64,000 bases of DNA, taken from contig JBBELK010000387.1 of assembly GCA_037783545.1 (NCBI GenBank), positions 434,001 to 498,000 on the forward strand. Reading direction: 5' to 3'. The position numbers were made by a program, and so were the translations under genes. The DNA is from Henricia sp. BOLD:AAB3569. Lineage: Eukaryota; Echinodermata; Asteroidea; Spinulosida; Echinasteridae. The notes under the pieces were generated by a model, which did no database searches, had not been told where the DNA came from, and saw only the letters and a program-made list of their open reading frames with translations. Of this stretch, positions 1-10,557 are shown in pieces. Each line of letters opens with the position of its first letter. Position 1 is the stretch's first letter.

Positions 1-24
1 ATGATTATTTCTCTATTTTATCCA

Positions 25-309
25 ATGGGGCGACACTTTTTGTGTAGAGAGTCATGTTAGGGCGACGTGGTTGGTTAGGGCGACAATTTGGCGTAGCCCC
101 AATATTTTGGAAGTCAAAAACCATTTTTTTAAGGTCAAAAACCATCTTTTAAAAATCGAGAACCATTTTTATTAGGTCTAGGACCCCTTTCTGTTAGGTA
201 CGGAACCATTTTTGGAAGCTCCGGGTACAGAAATTTGGTGTCCAATCGATGTCTTTTAGCCAAAATTTCGGTGGTCGTCTGGCAAAGTTTTACCAGTGGG
301 TCGCCCCTT
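25..309. mobile_element. MITE family A, copy 1 (GGGCGAC ends)
   Basis: About 285 bp bounded by GGGGCGACACT and its reverse complement near 305. Internal words (AAATCGAGAACCATTTTT, GCCAAAATTTCGGTGG) recur in the same order in the copy at 42466. No coding capacity. Confidence 0.7.
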
Positions 310-456
310 TGCGGCATTAAGTGATATTATTATATTTGTCATTATTAAACGTTTAAACAAATTTTTTAAATTAAAAGGTACCTACTTCAAGTTGCTGATT
401 AAACTTGTTCTTCATCTCAAAATACGGTCTGTAAAGAAAAACATGAACAGTAATAG

Positions 457-1094
457 TACAGGGTGTCCCAGAAAAAACGAAACCGAGATTTATCGATGTT
501 TAATCATACTTTAATCTCAATCTTGAATAATAAATGACACATATTTGAAAAGCTTAGTTCCTCATCTTTCATTTGATACCACTCATATGATACATACTTC
601 ACGCATGAATGAATAAAGACAATATGAAGCAGGGCTACCAAAAAGTCGTTTGCACAACGATTACTGAATTTCAAAGAAATAATCACATTTCTAAAAAGTT
701 CATTTCTTACCCTTTCGTATGATACCTCAGTCAGGAAAAATGAGCCAGGGATGACAGAGATATCCTGCATTTAAATATGGATTGAATTTCCATGTTTTTT
801 TTAAATCATTTGTTTTTTTCACACCCGACTGATTTGGAGATGGTAACGTGTGCATTAAAAACGTGTGTGTTGAAACCCCTGAAATTCAGGTATCGTTGTG
901 CAAACGACTTTTTTGTAGCGCTGCTTCATATTGTCTTTATTCATTCATGCATCAAGTATGTATCATATGAGTGGTATCAAATGAAAGATGAGGAACTAAG
1001 CTTTCCAAATGTGTCATTTATTATTCAAGATTGAGATTAAAGTATGATTAAACATTGATAAATCTTGGTTTCGTTTTTTCTAGGACACCCTGTA
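457..1094. mobile_element. Long-arm foldback element, mariner-like ends
   Basis: Arms of about 210 bp (457-676 and 882-1094) are near-perfect inverted copies bounded by TACAGGGTGTCCCAG and TA dinucleotides, the pattern of Tc1/mariner-type non-autonomous elements. Both arms carry the same small open frame on opposite strands because they are inverted copies; I do not treat it as a gene. Confidence 0.8.
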
Positions 1095-1432
1095 TAACCA
1101 AACGATTAATACCAGGCTCCGTCGATATCTGAATTTTACTAACATCGATATATTGGCATCAAAATATTGATAAGAACAGATATTTAATATTAAAGCAATT
1201 TCTTAACCTACATTCATAAATACCTCAGACAGTTTACGCATCCCTATTGGCTGAAAGCACATCACTTGGGCAGTTTTAAACAAGCGAATAAAGGCATAGT
1301 CAGTCTTAAACACTTTTGAGCCTGGCTAAGTTGTACAAACGCGGTGTTGACACTGTGGGTGTAGAAAGTGAATGCAAAACGACGAGCTAATTTTGGTGAG
1401 TTTTACCGATTTACACAAAAAGGTATTTATGA

Positions 1433-1573
1433 ATGGGATTAAAAGTAGGTTTGGTCAGTTTTAAACAATCCGTTTCAAACCGGCTAGGGTTCCTGGGCAC
1501 TAATAATGGCCCGCGCCGTCGGCTTGGATTTTAAACGTATGTTTAAAACTGGCTAAACCTACTTTTAATCCCT
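1433..1573. mobile_element. Short inverted-repeat element
   Basis: GGGATTAAAAGTAGGTTTGG ... mirrored as CTAAACCTACTTTTAATCCC, about 140 bp overall with a G+C-richer centre. Probable MITE. Confidence 0.65.
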
Positions 1574-1866
1574 AATTTTGATGGCCAAAAGACACTTGAT
1601 GGCTGAATCCGGGCAGCCACAACGGCTAATGCTGCCGTTGGCTTTCTAATGTCCACATGTTTGCACGTTTCAACTTTTCTATTGTTACACACATAGGAAC
1701 GGTATTAAACCAGACAAGTTTTTTTGTCAATCGAGAACAAACATGAAGAATGACATCATGCACAAACATTAGCGCTTCGTTTAGTGACAGGTCTGATATT
1801 CGTCGCATCCTGATCGTAAATATTTACTCAAGCATGTTAATGGCTTGTGTTTGTGGCTTACAGAAT

Positions 1867-2312
1867 ATGGGTAATTCCCAAAATTAGGGGTCCAAAAGTG
1901 TGACATGCTTTTTAAGATTGTGTTTTTAATGATTGAAAGTGGTTTCCCAGTAGAAAATAATTATTTTTATTTGAATAAATACCACTTAAATTTAATGTTT
2001 GTGTGTAGATATGGCACTAAGGTTAATGCAAACTCATTCTACAGCAAATTTTCATTGGCGTAGGTAACCCAGGACACCAAACTCCTATCCAATACCATGG
2101 AACAAATTATAAGCCTTTATGGTCTTTTGTTTTGAATATTTTTCAGGAATCAGAAAAAAACAATTGAAGAAAATTATGCTCCCCCTATAATCACAGGCCA
2201 CAGTCCATTACTGAGAATTTGTGGTCATAAGTGGTGATTTTTGAAGTAGAGAGTGTCGTACGTAACTGGGACACCAAACATTTTGGACCCCTAATTTTGG
2301 GAATTACCCATA
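1867..2312. mobile_element. MITE family B, copy 1 (GGGTAATTCCC ends)
   Basis: About 445 bp with terminal inverted repeats ATGGGTAATTCCCAAAATTA continuing into GGGGTCCAAAA. Sits within 95 bp of the SH3BP5 exon 5 donor. The copy at 34646 is in the opposite orientation. Confidence 0.8.
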
Positions 2313-2405
2313 TTGATTTTTTTTTTTTTTTTTAATATCGGAATATTTTGATATGATTAAAAAAAGTGATATCGACGTGGAAAAGCTCTATATGCAGTCT
2401 GGTAC

Positions 2406-2536
2406 CTTGACTTGTTGATGGTCCGTTTGAGTGTTTTCTGTAGATGTTTGAGATGCTGCTCCACTTTGTGGAATTCGCTGGCAGTAGTCAGGTGCTCTTT
2501 TTCACTCAATCGTTTCTCGTGTTCTTCTTCGCAAAC
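2406..2536 (-). CDS. SH3BP5: SH3BP5 coding exon 5 (last visible)
   Basis: 131 nt, starts in phase 0 after TTAG and ends in phase 2 before GTACCAG. Begins VCEEEHEKRLSEKEHLTTAS and ends HLQKTLKRTINKS, equal in length to the vertebrate segment ending 'LEKKLKRAINKS'. The next exon, expected to start near 'KPYFELK', was not found between 1 and 2400, so it lies to the left of the window. Confidence 0.93.
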
Positions 2537-5500
2537 CTAATCAGGAAAACAATTTAAATAAATATATAAATATTTGTAAATAAAAAAACAGTTTGATTAA
2601 ATCAAGTTACTTAAAGGCACAGGCTCGTCAGCAATGCGCGCGCGCCAAATTCGTGCTACGATATACGCAGCTCCATAGCAAAGGCATGGAGCTGTGTAAT
2701 TCGTCGCACGAATTTTGGCGCGCGCGCATTGCTGACGAGCCTGTGCCTTTAAAGACACATTACATGATTGGAAAACTTTTTAAAACAGGAACAACAGCAT
2801 TACATAACTAAAGAATAATGTTGATAAACTGCCTTGTAGAAATTTCAGCCACATAGATGCAGTAATACTTCAGAAAACCTGAAAAATCCATGCATGGTTT
2901 TTGTGTTGAATGAATGGTAAAATTGCAAACTTTTAAAAAAAGAAACACCTTCAGTTGGCAAAGGTACCATTTTACATGGGAAAACAATCATGTGGTGTTT
3001 GTTACTATTGCTATCAACACTTTTTGTCAGGTTTTTTCTTGTCAACTCGTGAAGTAAAATTTTGGGTCACTGCAAATGATGTATTGGGGCTTTGCAGGGG
3101 CTGTGTCACGGTTTGCGCATGTGCCAGATCCTTTCAATTTTTGACATACGTGCGCGCTCAGATGAATGTAGTGCAATGTCATTGCATGCCGTTAGTTCGT
3201 GTGCGTAAATGTACATCGTGTACTTAGCATGTGCTGCAGTGGCAGTTCATGAGTGTTTACAATACGCAGAATTCAACTACATAGTACATTGTGTTGCTCA
3301 CCTCGTTCGATTTGGCATCACGCAAGCGCGTGCGATCAATGTCTTGAAACAAATCGGGTCATGACTGTACCGATTAAAAGTTAGTCCGACTTTTTCAAGT
3401 TTTGCTGCACATGCGCAAACCGTGACACAGCCCCTTTTAAGAGGCATACCTTCATAGTAGCATGGTTCAGCATTTCTTGCCAGTTAGCATCAAACTTGCG
3501 GCCCTCTTGTATTAGCCCTTGTTCCGCTAGGTCGACCATCTCCTTAGCAGCGGCCAGCATGCTGTTAGCTCGCTCGAATCGGACTGCGGCCTTCTGTGTT
3601 TCGAGTTGGCACTGTACGGCAAAATTTTAATAGAATTATTTTTGGTGCCCTAACTTAGTTAGTACTGTATACCCAGTGCCTCCCCGAGACACAATGAGAA
3701 AAATGTCATAGCGTGCTCGGGTGGGACTCGAACCCACGACCTCCTGCATACTAGGAAGACGTCTTAACAGAATGTGTCCAGATCACATTTTTGAGCTACC
3801 CATTTTTCCCATGGGTATTGAGATTTTGATACCATATCATGTGTCATTTTTTTCTCATTACCATTCTAAAATCTTGCACTCTCAATCCGTATATAATAAA
3901 GGATTTCGTAAAAAAACCACCAATGTTTTATAAACTAATTTATCCATTCCATAAAGCAGTGCATTGATCACTCCAACCTTTTTGCTTCCACATCCAAACT
4001 GGAGATTGCAAATTTCCTGTTTTCCTTCCATGGATAGTATTTTGGAGAGGTATTTTATATGAGTGTTAGGTTAGAACGAAATTCTTTTTTGGGAGGGGGA
4101 AAAATCTGGTCGCACTCATCTAAGGAAACTTTTATGGAATGCAAGTCAAAAACTGCATATTTTTGCTTTTGCTTAATTATATTTTCAAAAGTTCTTCTTA
4201 TTCCTTTAAAAGTTTGACGTAGCGAGATTTCACCGAAGTTTGTTTATTTATTTCTTTGTTTGTTTGTTTATTTGTTTGTTTGTTTGTAACCCTCACCTCC
4301 TTTGCTTTCTGCCTGGCATCATAGTATGGCCGAGCCTTATCAATACAGCTGCCAAGCTTCTTAGCGACACCGTTCAGGCTCTGTGTGGACTCGGTCAGCG
4401 ATTGTCTAAATGATGCTCGAGCCTCCTAAATGGTAAAAAAATAAAAATAAATGAAAATTGCAACGCTAACGCAATGACACCGCACTGTGCTTACAAATAT
4501 ACACATTGTTACATTTTTTTGTTGCCATGGAAACCAGGTGGTATTTACTTACATCAAGCTGTAATTCCATAGAATTGATTTCATCTGTGGCCGTGTTTAA
4601 TCTCTCCAGCTCCAACTGCAAAATAAAATATACAAAATTAATTAAGTTTGTTAAAAGTAGGGTTGTAACGAGTCTTCCTGTGCTCGAGTCCCAAGTCAAA
4701 CTTCCTTCGGGTCTCAGGTCAAACTGCCTTCGAGTCCCAAGTCAAGTCAAATTGCCTTCGAGTCCCAAGTCAATTCAAACTGCCTTCGAGTCCCAAGTCA
4801 ATTCAAACTGCCTTCGAGTCCCAAGTCAATTCAAACTGCCTTCGAGTCCCAAGTCAAGTCAAAGTGCCTTCGAGTCCCAAGTCAAGTCAAGCTGCCTTCG
4901 AGTCCCAAGTCAAGTCAAGCTGCCTTCGAGTCAGAAGTCAAGTCAAACTGCCTTCGAGTCCCAAGTCAAGTCAAACTGCCTTCGAGTCCCAAGTCAAGTC
5001 AAACTGCCTTCGAGTCAGAAGTCAAGTCAAACTGCCTTCGAGTCAGAAGTCAAGTCAAACTGCCTTCGAGTCAGAAGTCAAGTCAAACTGCCTTCGAGTC
5101 TCAAGTCAAGTCAAACTGCCTTCGAGTCTCAAGTCAAGTCAAACTGCCTTCGAGTCTCAAGTCAAGTCAAGCTGCCTTCGAGTCCCAAGTCAAGTCATTT
5201 GACTCCAATCGAGTCAAGTCAAGTCAGGCATGTTGGTCAAGCCAGGTCAAGTCAAGCCGGGTCAAGTCAAGTCGGGTCAAGTCAAGAAGGGCCTACGTAG
5301 TCACAACAGTAAATTTATTCAAGCCAATTTCAAAATGAATCTAAACGCTCAAACTTGCATTCGTGTAGGGTATTTTTGTTGTTCTGGCCAAGAATGCTCC
5401 ATGTTAAAACAAAGCTTAGTCTTAGCTTTCTGTAGTGCTGATTACAATTCAGTCCTCAAAATGACCAAAAAAATGCATAAAAGTATAATTTCAGTTTTGG

Positions 5501-8500
5501 CAGATTCGAGTAAAAACAGTTTAAGTCAAGTCATTTGTGTCAGTGACTTGAGGTTCAAGTCTCTAGTCAAGTCAAGTGAAAATTGGGACTAGCCCTGGAC
5601 GATATCGAAAATTTTGAACTGCGATATTATCGTCGGATGATATCGCCGATATGACTATATATCGTCAAGATTTTCAAAAAATTAAACAACCTTGTTAACA
5701 ATGAACCAAACGAGAAAACGACTACGCAAAAACGATGAAATGACTTGTCATTTAAAATAATATTGCTGAAGTTGAAATACTTTGAAGCTCCATCATAGGA
5801 AACAAAGCGGCCGAAGTCTGAAGAAACAGCGCATTATCGATCAGCGGCAGGAGGGCGACAGCGTGAGCCTTCCTCTGTGATCCATTACTCTGATTGGCCA
5901 ACTGCACTGAGAGCCTGAAAATGGGCGTTATTTTGAGAGTCAAGATGACTGGCTGGGCTGCTGGCCGGGTGTCCGGATTGGCTGTTGGTTTAAATAAAAC
6001 TTCCCACAACCATGATGTTCGTGACAAACAGATGGAAGCTTATCTTAGGACGTACTTGTACATTGTATTAACTTGTTGTTGTTAGCATCCTTTGTGGAAT
6101 ACCGTCTTGGCGGCGTACAAAGCAATAACCTCTACCTTGTTTTTGGTTTTGAGTGGGGGGAGGGCGCGAGTGTCTGCTAATCCGACTGTCAATCATTCTG
6201 CGGTCAGTTTTCAGTTCTTATTAATCTCTCCGGGCCTGGGTGACTGGAAAATAATCATTCTCGAGACATAAGGGAGGGAGAGCATGTTTGAAAACAGTAA
6301 TCAGGCTGTGATTGCGAATCCCTGGTACCCAGTACCCACTCATTTTTGGATAATAACTACCCTTATGATTTCTAACAACTATTTTCACGTTTACTACTGA
6401 ATACAATTATGCGGTACAGGTAGTAAATAATATAAAGGTTATCAGAACATCGCGAAAAGTCACACAATACAACTTTTTGGGAGAACAAAAAGAATGTTTT
6501 TATTTACACATGACTCGATCACAACTTGTTTAAGGCTCAACAAATTAAACGCTGATGGGTTTTGTCTAGAGCGTGGTGAAGATGGACCAGCAGTGTCACT
6601 GTCAGAGCCTTCCTCCTGTTCAGGATCTATTTGATTCAGCATTTCAGCAGATGGGAGGAGTACCGGTGGAAATTCTTCAGAACCAACGAAGTCGGTGTTG
6701 AAAATGGTGATGCTGATGTGAAATGTTGGGTTATTTATGAGCCAGAGGCTTCATGTATAGCTAAGGCTGACGCGAAGTTTGTTGTTTACGGACGCAGATT
6801 AAGAAATAAACAAAACAGATGATGGGCGCCACTGACTGGCGTTGTCTGTGATTTATTGTCAAGACCGTGTTGGCTTTATTCTCTCAACTAATTCAGACGA
6901 CTAAAGTCAAAGACCCCTTAAAATGTATTTGTAAAGGTTTATTGAATCGTCTTTGTGGCGGCTCCTCTGTGTGTAGTGGCTGCCTAGTTTACCAACCACA
7001 TGAAAATAATTTGGCGGCGCGCGCAGTCGATAATCCTAGATGTTACTTCTACATCATTTTAACATGGGCATTAATCTACAGTCGGCAGCGGTCGTTCGCG
7101 GCAAATCTGACAGATGTTTTTGACGGGCGCCTGGACTGTCATTGTTCGAGTTTTAAACCTCAAAGTTATGTAGCACTTCGCAAATTGACGATAGTTTTAG
7201 AATTATCGTCCATGTTTTTCAAGGTTTGAGAATATCGTCTTTGTCACGATATTTCGATATTTACAAAAACAAAGTCGATATAGTCGATATTGTTTTCATT
7301 ATCGTCAGTCGGCGATAATATCGTGATATCGTCCAGGCCTAATTGGGACTCCAGTCCAGTCGACTCGAGTCCCGAGTCTCGAGTCATTGCAACGCTGTAA
7401 AAAGCATGCTTTAAACATGTAACCCTCCCAGGCTCCCAACTCCATCAAAGTCCATAGGGGAACTGTGCCTTTGAATTATACAAATAAATTACAAATATTT
7501 TACAACATTAATGTTTCAGTTGTGGGAATAAAAACCTTGTTTTATTAAAATTAAATTGCAAAGACAAAACGTTGTGCCGTACTAACTTGTGAATTTTCTT
7601 TAAATTGTAAGTAAATATCTGCAAATATTACAAATACATTTCTGAAAATTCAGACAAAAATATTCGTCAACTACCGTAAAATTATTGCCAAATTTTGGTG
7701 ACAGGACAACGTGGTACAGAGGTACAATAAAGATTACTTTTTGTCCAAAAAATTATATTTTTGCACACAATCGCGTGAATCAAATCGTACCATAAATGCT
7801 TGCTCATGGTGCAAAACCACAACAAAAATATTGAAAGTCCCAGATTTTTACCGAGAAAGGTCATCCATTGTGTTCGCTAAGTTTAGTTTGTGCACACTAT
7901 TGTGCGTTCTTTGAATATTTTTTAACGAAAATGAAAGCCCCTGGGGCTCACCAAGCATGACTCACTTTATTGTAATGTGAGAAATATTGAAAGGAAACTT
8001 TGGTTTTTTTTCCACATGTGACCGGGGTTCCCTTTTATTATTATTATTATTTTCTTTTTTTTAAATCAACGAAGGAATGACGATCTCTGGATCTCTGTGT
8101 TTAAAGGCCCGTCTGCATTGGACTTTTTTAGGAACTTACCGAGACGATGGGTACTTTTCCCATTTTAAGTCCAATGCGGACAGCCAAGGACGTTTTCCTC
8201 TCAGTAACTTTTCCTGAGTCCAGCGGTTACTTTTCCTGACCAACAGGAAAATTGATCAGGGAACTTTTCCCCCCCGAGACGAAAAGTCCAATGCGGACAC
8301 AGCGAGTCGGTAAAAGCGCTCTGGAAGCTTACATCGGGGCCGTGAAGGTCAAACTGCGAAGGGACACTGCACGAGCTCTCCCATGGTCTCGGTAAAATTT
8401 TATTGTGTCAAAAAGTCCAAATGCGGACAGCTCAGTAAAATTTAGCCATTTTTAATTTTACTATCGTCTCGGTAAAACCTCCCGAAAAACAAGTCCAATG

Positions 8501-9836
8501 CGGACCATTTTGTACAATAAAACAACGGTACATGTAAACTAGTTTTCAAGGACTGGAGTGAAATTAAATACACGTGTGATAGGGACTTGGAAATCCGTGA
8601 CATCATCAGTCGTGCAGTCGTGACACTATTATTGGTCAAATATGTAACCGAAGTTTGCAAGCTTGATTAACCGCTGCGTGAAGTTGCACTGTAAATAATG
8701 TCGTCTTTAGTTTGTCATTGAATCTGCCAGGCTGATTTTTTTTTGGTGCAGGTCTATTGGGGCTGGTTTTCTTAGCATTTGTGCCAAATATCACGCAAAT
8801 CCACCTGTGCAGTGGTAAGATTTTCTGCCCCAAAATATCACCAAAATCGGCAGTTGGCAGGTGCCGTCAACTACCTAGTCTACCAATACGGGCATGACTA
8901 TACCGATAAGCATAACAAAGCCTGCGCCTACATGTATAGCGCGCCTTGAATTTAAGACTAACCAAGAAAAAATAGCGTGCTTTGTGCCAAGAAGGGCGCT
9001 TTGCATCACATCACAATTTTTAAAGTTGCTGTCTATTCATTTTCATTGATGATTCCGCACGTACATTTTACACATTTTAACAAGCATAAAACAGGAACTG
9101 CTTGATGAATTTTTGCAACAAAAGTATTTTTGATATCTGTTGCAACTTGTTTGTTGTGTAAAAATGGTTTTAACTCAAAATAGAAACTTTAATTTTTTTT
9201 CCAAGTCGCTACGTGTGACCACGCGATAACAAGCGAAGGAAGTAGGAACAAAGCTGTTGTCCGTGCAACACGTACGTACACGTATCTAACTAAGCACGAA
9301 GGATTTTGTTTTCACTCCAGTCACGGTGCTATGCCTGTATACAAAGGCATATGACATCGGGTCAAAAAAGTACCAGGATGCAAGACCGTGAGAATTCTTA
9401 CCAAACTGAAGACAAATATTGAAATCAAGTTGAAATAAACATTCCTTCATAAATAAACTTTAGAAGCAAATTTGAAGAACAAACATTTGGTGAGATTACC
9501 GCCCAAAAAAGGCGCACCTTTTCGCGCTAGATCCTTATCAATTTTCAGCTTTAAGTTTTACTAAAAAAAGCAAAGCATTTTTTTTCCCACAAGTGGTTAG
9601 AATCCGTTCCATAAATTTAAACAACCAAAATAAATGTTAAATTGGGATATTTTGGCTACACAAAAACTCAAATTTTCCCTTTGAAATCGGGGATGACAAG
9701 ACTTCGTAAATAACAACCAAATTCTCGATGTACAAATGATTCGTACTACAGCTTGATCGTTTACAAATTTAAGTCTTTCAAAGAGAATTTTTACCTTAAT
9801 TCTTGGATCGATTTCTTCCTCGTCCATCGCTGCCAT
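2406..9836 (-). CDS. SH3BP5: SH3BP5 (Sab) orthologue, 5 coding exons, 3' end outside window
   Basis: Five minus-strand exons (9836-9795, 4615-4553, 4425-4297, 3611-3450, 2536-2406) join in frame to give about 175 residues, continuing off the left edge. They match the N-terminal coiled-coil region of vertebrate SH3BP5 without gaps: DPRIK + LELERLN, then EARASFRQ, QLETQKAA, WQEMLNHAT and LKRTINKS. All junctions are GT-AG. Known for the family: SH3BP5 and worm REI-1 are coiled-coil guanine-exchange factors for Rab11, and SH3BP5 was also described as a BTK SH3 ligand and as the mitochondrial JNK-docking protein Sab. The JNK-docking C-terminus is not in the window. The gene runs head to head with RIM. 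Introns 2-4 are short (127, 685 and 913 bp). Intron 1 is 5.2 kb and carries a large nested repeat. SH3BP5 versus SH3BP5L cannot be separated here; an invertebrate is likely to have a single gene. Confidence 0.92.
2611..2752. mobile_element. Palindromic MITE family C, copy 1 (TTAA-type)
   Basis: Nearly perfect 142-bp palindrome: TTAAAGGCACAGGCTCGTCA then AATGCGCGCGCGCCAAATTC, mirrored on the right. Ends in TTAA, consistent with a TTAA target. Lies 75 bp upstream (gene sense) of SH3BP5 exon 5. Confidence 0.85.
2752..3095 (+). mobile_element. MITE family E copy 1
   Basis: Family E: TTAAAG start, ACATGATTGGTAAAC, then AAATTTCAGCCACATAGATG and AGAAAACCTGAAAAATCCAT, ending GGGTCACTGCAAATGATGTA. 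This copy follows the palindrome at 2611 and is followed by another MITE at 3096. Confidence 0.65.
3096..3436. mobile_element. MITE with GGGGCTGTGTCACGG ends
   Basis: About 340 bp, terminal inverted repeats AGGGGCTGTGTCACGGTTTG continuing CGCATGTGC, mirrored as GCACATGCGCAAACCGTGAC + ACAGCCCC. Ends 14 bp from SH3BP5 exon 4. Confidence 0.75.
3450..3611 (-). CDS. SH3BP5: SH3BP5 coding exon 4
   Basis: 162 nt (54 codons), phase 0-0, acceptor TACAG|TGC and donor AAG|GTATGC. Contains CQLETQKAAVRFERAN, AAAKEMVDLAEQGL and FDANWQEMLNHAT. The last segment is the most conserved block of the family ('FDSAWQEMLNHAT' in vertebrates). Confidence 0.95.
3656..3769 (-). mobile_element. tRNA-derived SINE family 1, copy 1 (truncated head)
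   Basis: On the minus strand a perfect box B (GGTTCGAGTCC) within GTGGGTTCGAGTCCCACCCG is preceded by AAGACGTCTTCC. The D-arm half is missing where a family D element begins. The tail words CATTGTGTCTCGGGGAGGCA resemble those of the 13.7-kb copy. Confidence 0.7.
3770..4085 (-). mobile_element. MITE family D copy 1 (AAAGGAGC ends), truncated
   Basis: Family D is about 330 bp with AAAGGAGCATGTTCAGA termini; hallmark internal words are TGATACCATATCATTTGTCA, CTAATTTATCCATTCCATAA and AGCAGTGCAGTGATTAC. This copy lies in SH3BP5 intron 3 and is truncated where it meets a tRNA-derived SINE. Confidence 0.75.
4243..4287 (+). repeat. TTTG/TTTA microsatellite
   Basis: About ten TTTG or TTTA units ending 10 bp from SH3BP5 exon 3 donor. 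Confidence 0.85.
4297..4425 (-). CDS. SH3BP5: SH3BP5 coding exon 3
   Basis: 129 nt (43 codons), phase 0-0, acceptor TTTAG|GAG and donor GAG|GTGAGG. The product begins EARASFRQSL and ends RPYYDARQKAKE, matching vertebrate 'EDARQKFRS...SKPYWEARRVARQ' residue for residue in length. The donor lies only about 10 nt from a (CAAA)n tract on the coding strand (plus-strand TTTG repeat). Confidence 0.93.
4553..4615 (-). CDS. SH3BP5: SH3BP5 coding exon 2
   Basis: 63 nt, phase 0-0, preceded by TTTTGCAG and followed by GTAAGT. Encodes LELERLNTATDEINSMELQLD (written here as two blocks: LELERLNTATDEIN and SMELQLD), which aligns with the vertebrate 'GELEKLNQSTDDIN' start of the first coiled coil. The exon sits 45 bp from the edge of the repeat that begins at 4660. 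Confidence 0.92.
4698..5205 (+). repeat. 28-bp tandem array, about 17 units
   Basis: Unit CTGCCTTCGAGTCCCAAGTC + AAGTCAAA, repeated every 28 bp from about 4726 to 5178. Unit variants differ at CCC/AGA/CTC after GAGT. Followed by short GTCAAGTCAAG repeats to 5290. The apparent 264-residue frame here is a product of this array. Confidence 0.85.
5591..7340. mobile_element. 1.75-kb inverted-repeat transposon with 10-bp target duplication
   Basis: Ends AGCCCTGGACGATATCGA and GTGATATCGTCCAGGCCT. Inner flanks are AT-rich with many ATCG/CGAT words. AATTGGGACT occurs immediately outside both ends (5581-5590 and 7341-7350), a clear target-site duplication. A 9-10 bp duplication is typical of Mutator-like elements, 8 bp of hAT; I see no transposase frame, so class is unassigned. 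Confidence 0.8.
7398..8099. other. SH3BP5 intron 1, no recognised feature
   Basis: AT-rich unique-looking sequence with a short (TTA)n tract at about 8036. No exon-like frame with splice sites found. Confidence 0.5.
8100..8505 (+). mobile_element. Element family F copy 1 (GTCCGCATTGGACTT words)
   Basis: About 400 bp, ends CCCGTCTGCATTGGACTT and AAGTCCAATGCGGACCAT. The word TCCAATGCGGACA recurs inside in both orientations together with CCGAGACGA and CTCGGTAAAA. In SH3BP5 intron 1. Collinear copies at 53199 and 54390. Confidence 0.8.
8506..9794. other. SH3BP5 intron 1, proximal part
   Basis: No repeat family recognised. G+C slightly higher between 8860 and 9000. Could hold regulatory sequence next to the promoter; nothing specific seen. 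Confidence 0.4.
9795..9836 (-). CDS. SH3BP5: SH3BP5 coding exon 1
   Basis: Encodes MAAMDEEEIDPRIK. The start was chosen at 9836 because the codon lies in GCCGCCATGG, a perfect Kozak context; a second in-frame ATG follows at 9827. The reading frame stays open upstream to a GTG at 9899 but I see no earlier in-frame ATG. The donor is AAG|GTAAAA and the exon ends in phase 0. The acidic EEEIDPRI string matches the conserved 'EEVDPRI' lead-in of vertebrate SH3BP5. Confidence 0.88.
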
Positions 9837-9961
9837 GGCGGCTTGCGCAGTTTCTGTGCTGCCGTCTGCCAATATTGATTGATTTTGACAAAACAGCACA
9901 AAACCAACACGTACGTTTTGTTACGTTGGATCGTCACCTGTTTGTGGCAATCATTAACATA

Positions 9962-9976
9962 CCACGAGAGGGCGCT
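9962..9976 (+). promoter_or_regulatory. CTCF-like motif upstream of SH3BP5
   Basis: CCACGAGAGGGCGCT matches the CTCF core CCASYAGRKGGCRSY at 14 of 15 positions. It lies 126 bp upstream of the SH3BP5 ATG within the divergent promoter interval. Confidence 0.35.
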
Positions 9977-10446
9977 ATATAAGTCGACCGTAAACTCGAC
10001 CACAAGATCGCATTCCTTCATGATGACTCGCATGTGTAATACGCCTAAAATCGATCTTGAAGACGCGGCCTAACTCTTTCGATCTTGAAGATGTGGTGTC
10101 GCATCCCTAACTTTGTACTTTTTGTATTAGTATATCTCATATAAATATCAGACAGCCGCGGTATTTCATTGGTCAATTCCAGTAACTGGATGATTCGGTG
10201 ACTGGCTGGTTGGGACTCCTTCGGCTGCGCCTCGGGAGATCATCCAACACCTTTATTTAGGCCTATAACCATGATAACGATCAACCGCATCAGTTCAAAC
10301 TTAAAGCTCGTGACTGAAATCAAATCGCACTCGAGTTTCAATCTTTTGAGACTTGCGACAAATTAACTTGAACTTGAGTGGACTGAGAACAATAAATGTT
10401 TTTTGAGGTTAGATGAAATAAACCAAGAAAACTCGACTTTTTTAAT

Positions 10447-10557
10447 GGCGCCAGTTTGTACCATTATATAAGGGCTGTCACGATTGGTTGAGCCAGGGTT
10501 GAGATACCACGTTAGAGCCAATCAGGTGCGTTCTTTTGTAAAGTACAAACTGGTGCT
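10447..10557. repeat. Palindrome in divergent promoter interval
   Basis: GGCGCCAGTTTGTAC mirrored as GTACAAACTGGTGC, 111 bp, containing TTATATAAGGG and GATTGGTTG / AGCCAATCAG words. Could be a small MITE or a promoter element. Confidence 0.55.

Larger units (their letters stand above)
4660..7397. mobile_element. Composite host element with GACTCGAGTC words, interrupted
   Basis: Left end GGTTGTAACGAGTCTTCCTG and right end CGAGTCTCGAGTCATTGCAA + CGCTG are inverted versions of each other. The interior is rich in TCAAGTCAAGTC and carries the 28-bp array. It is split by the 1.75-kb element at 5591-7340. Located in SH3BP5 intron 1, 45 bp from exon 2. Confidence 0.65.

Noticed and set aside
1-2400. 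Further SH3BP5 exons (expected KPYFELK region)
   Set aside because: No minus-strand frame with matching residues and splice sites was found; the next exon must be outside the window.
4698-5205. Direct repeats that might suggest a CRISPR array
   Set aside because: Units are contiguous with no unique spacers, and the genome is animal.
4506-5300. 264-residue open frame with QVKLPSS repeats
   Set aside because: It is the translation of the 28-bp tandem array inside a mobile element; it overlaps SH3BP5 exon 2 antisense and has no family match.
5591-7340. Transposase inside the 1.75-kb element
   Set aside because: Frames are short (about 120 residues at most) and show no recognisable catalytic or zinc-finger motif.
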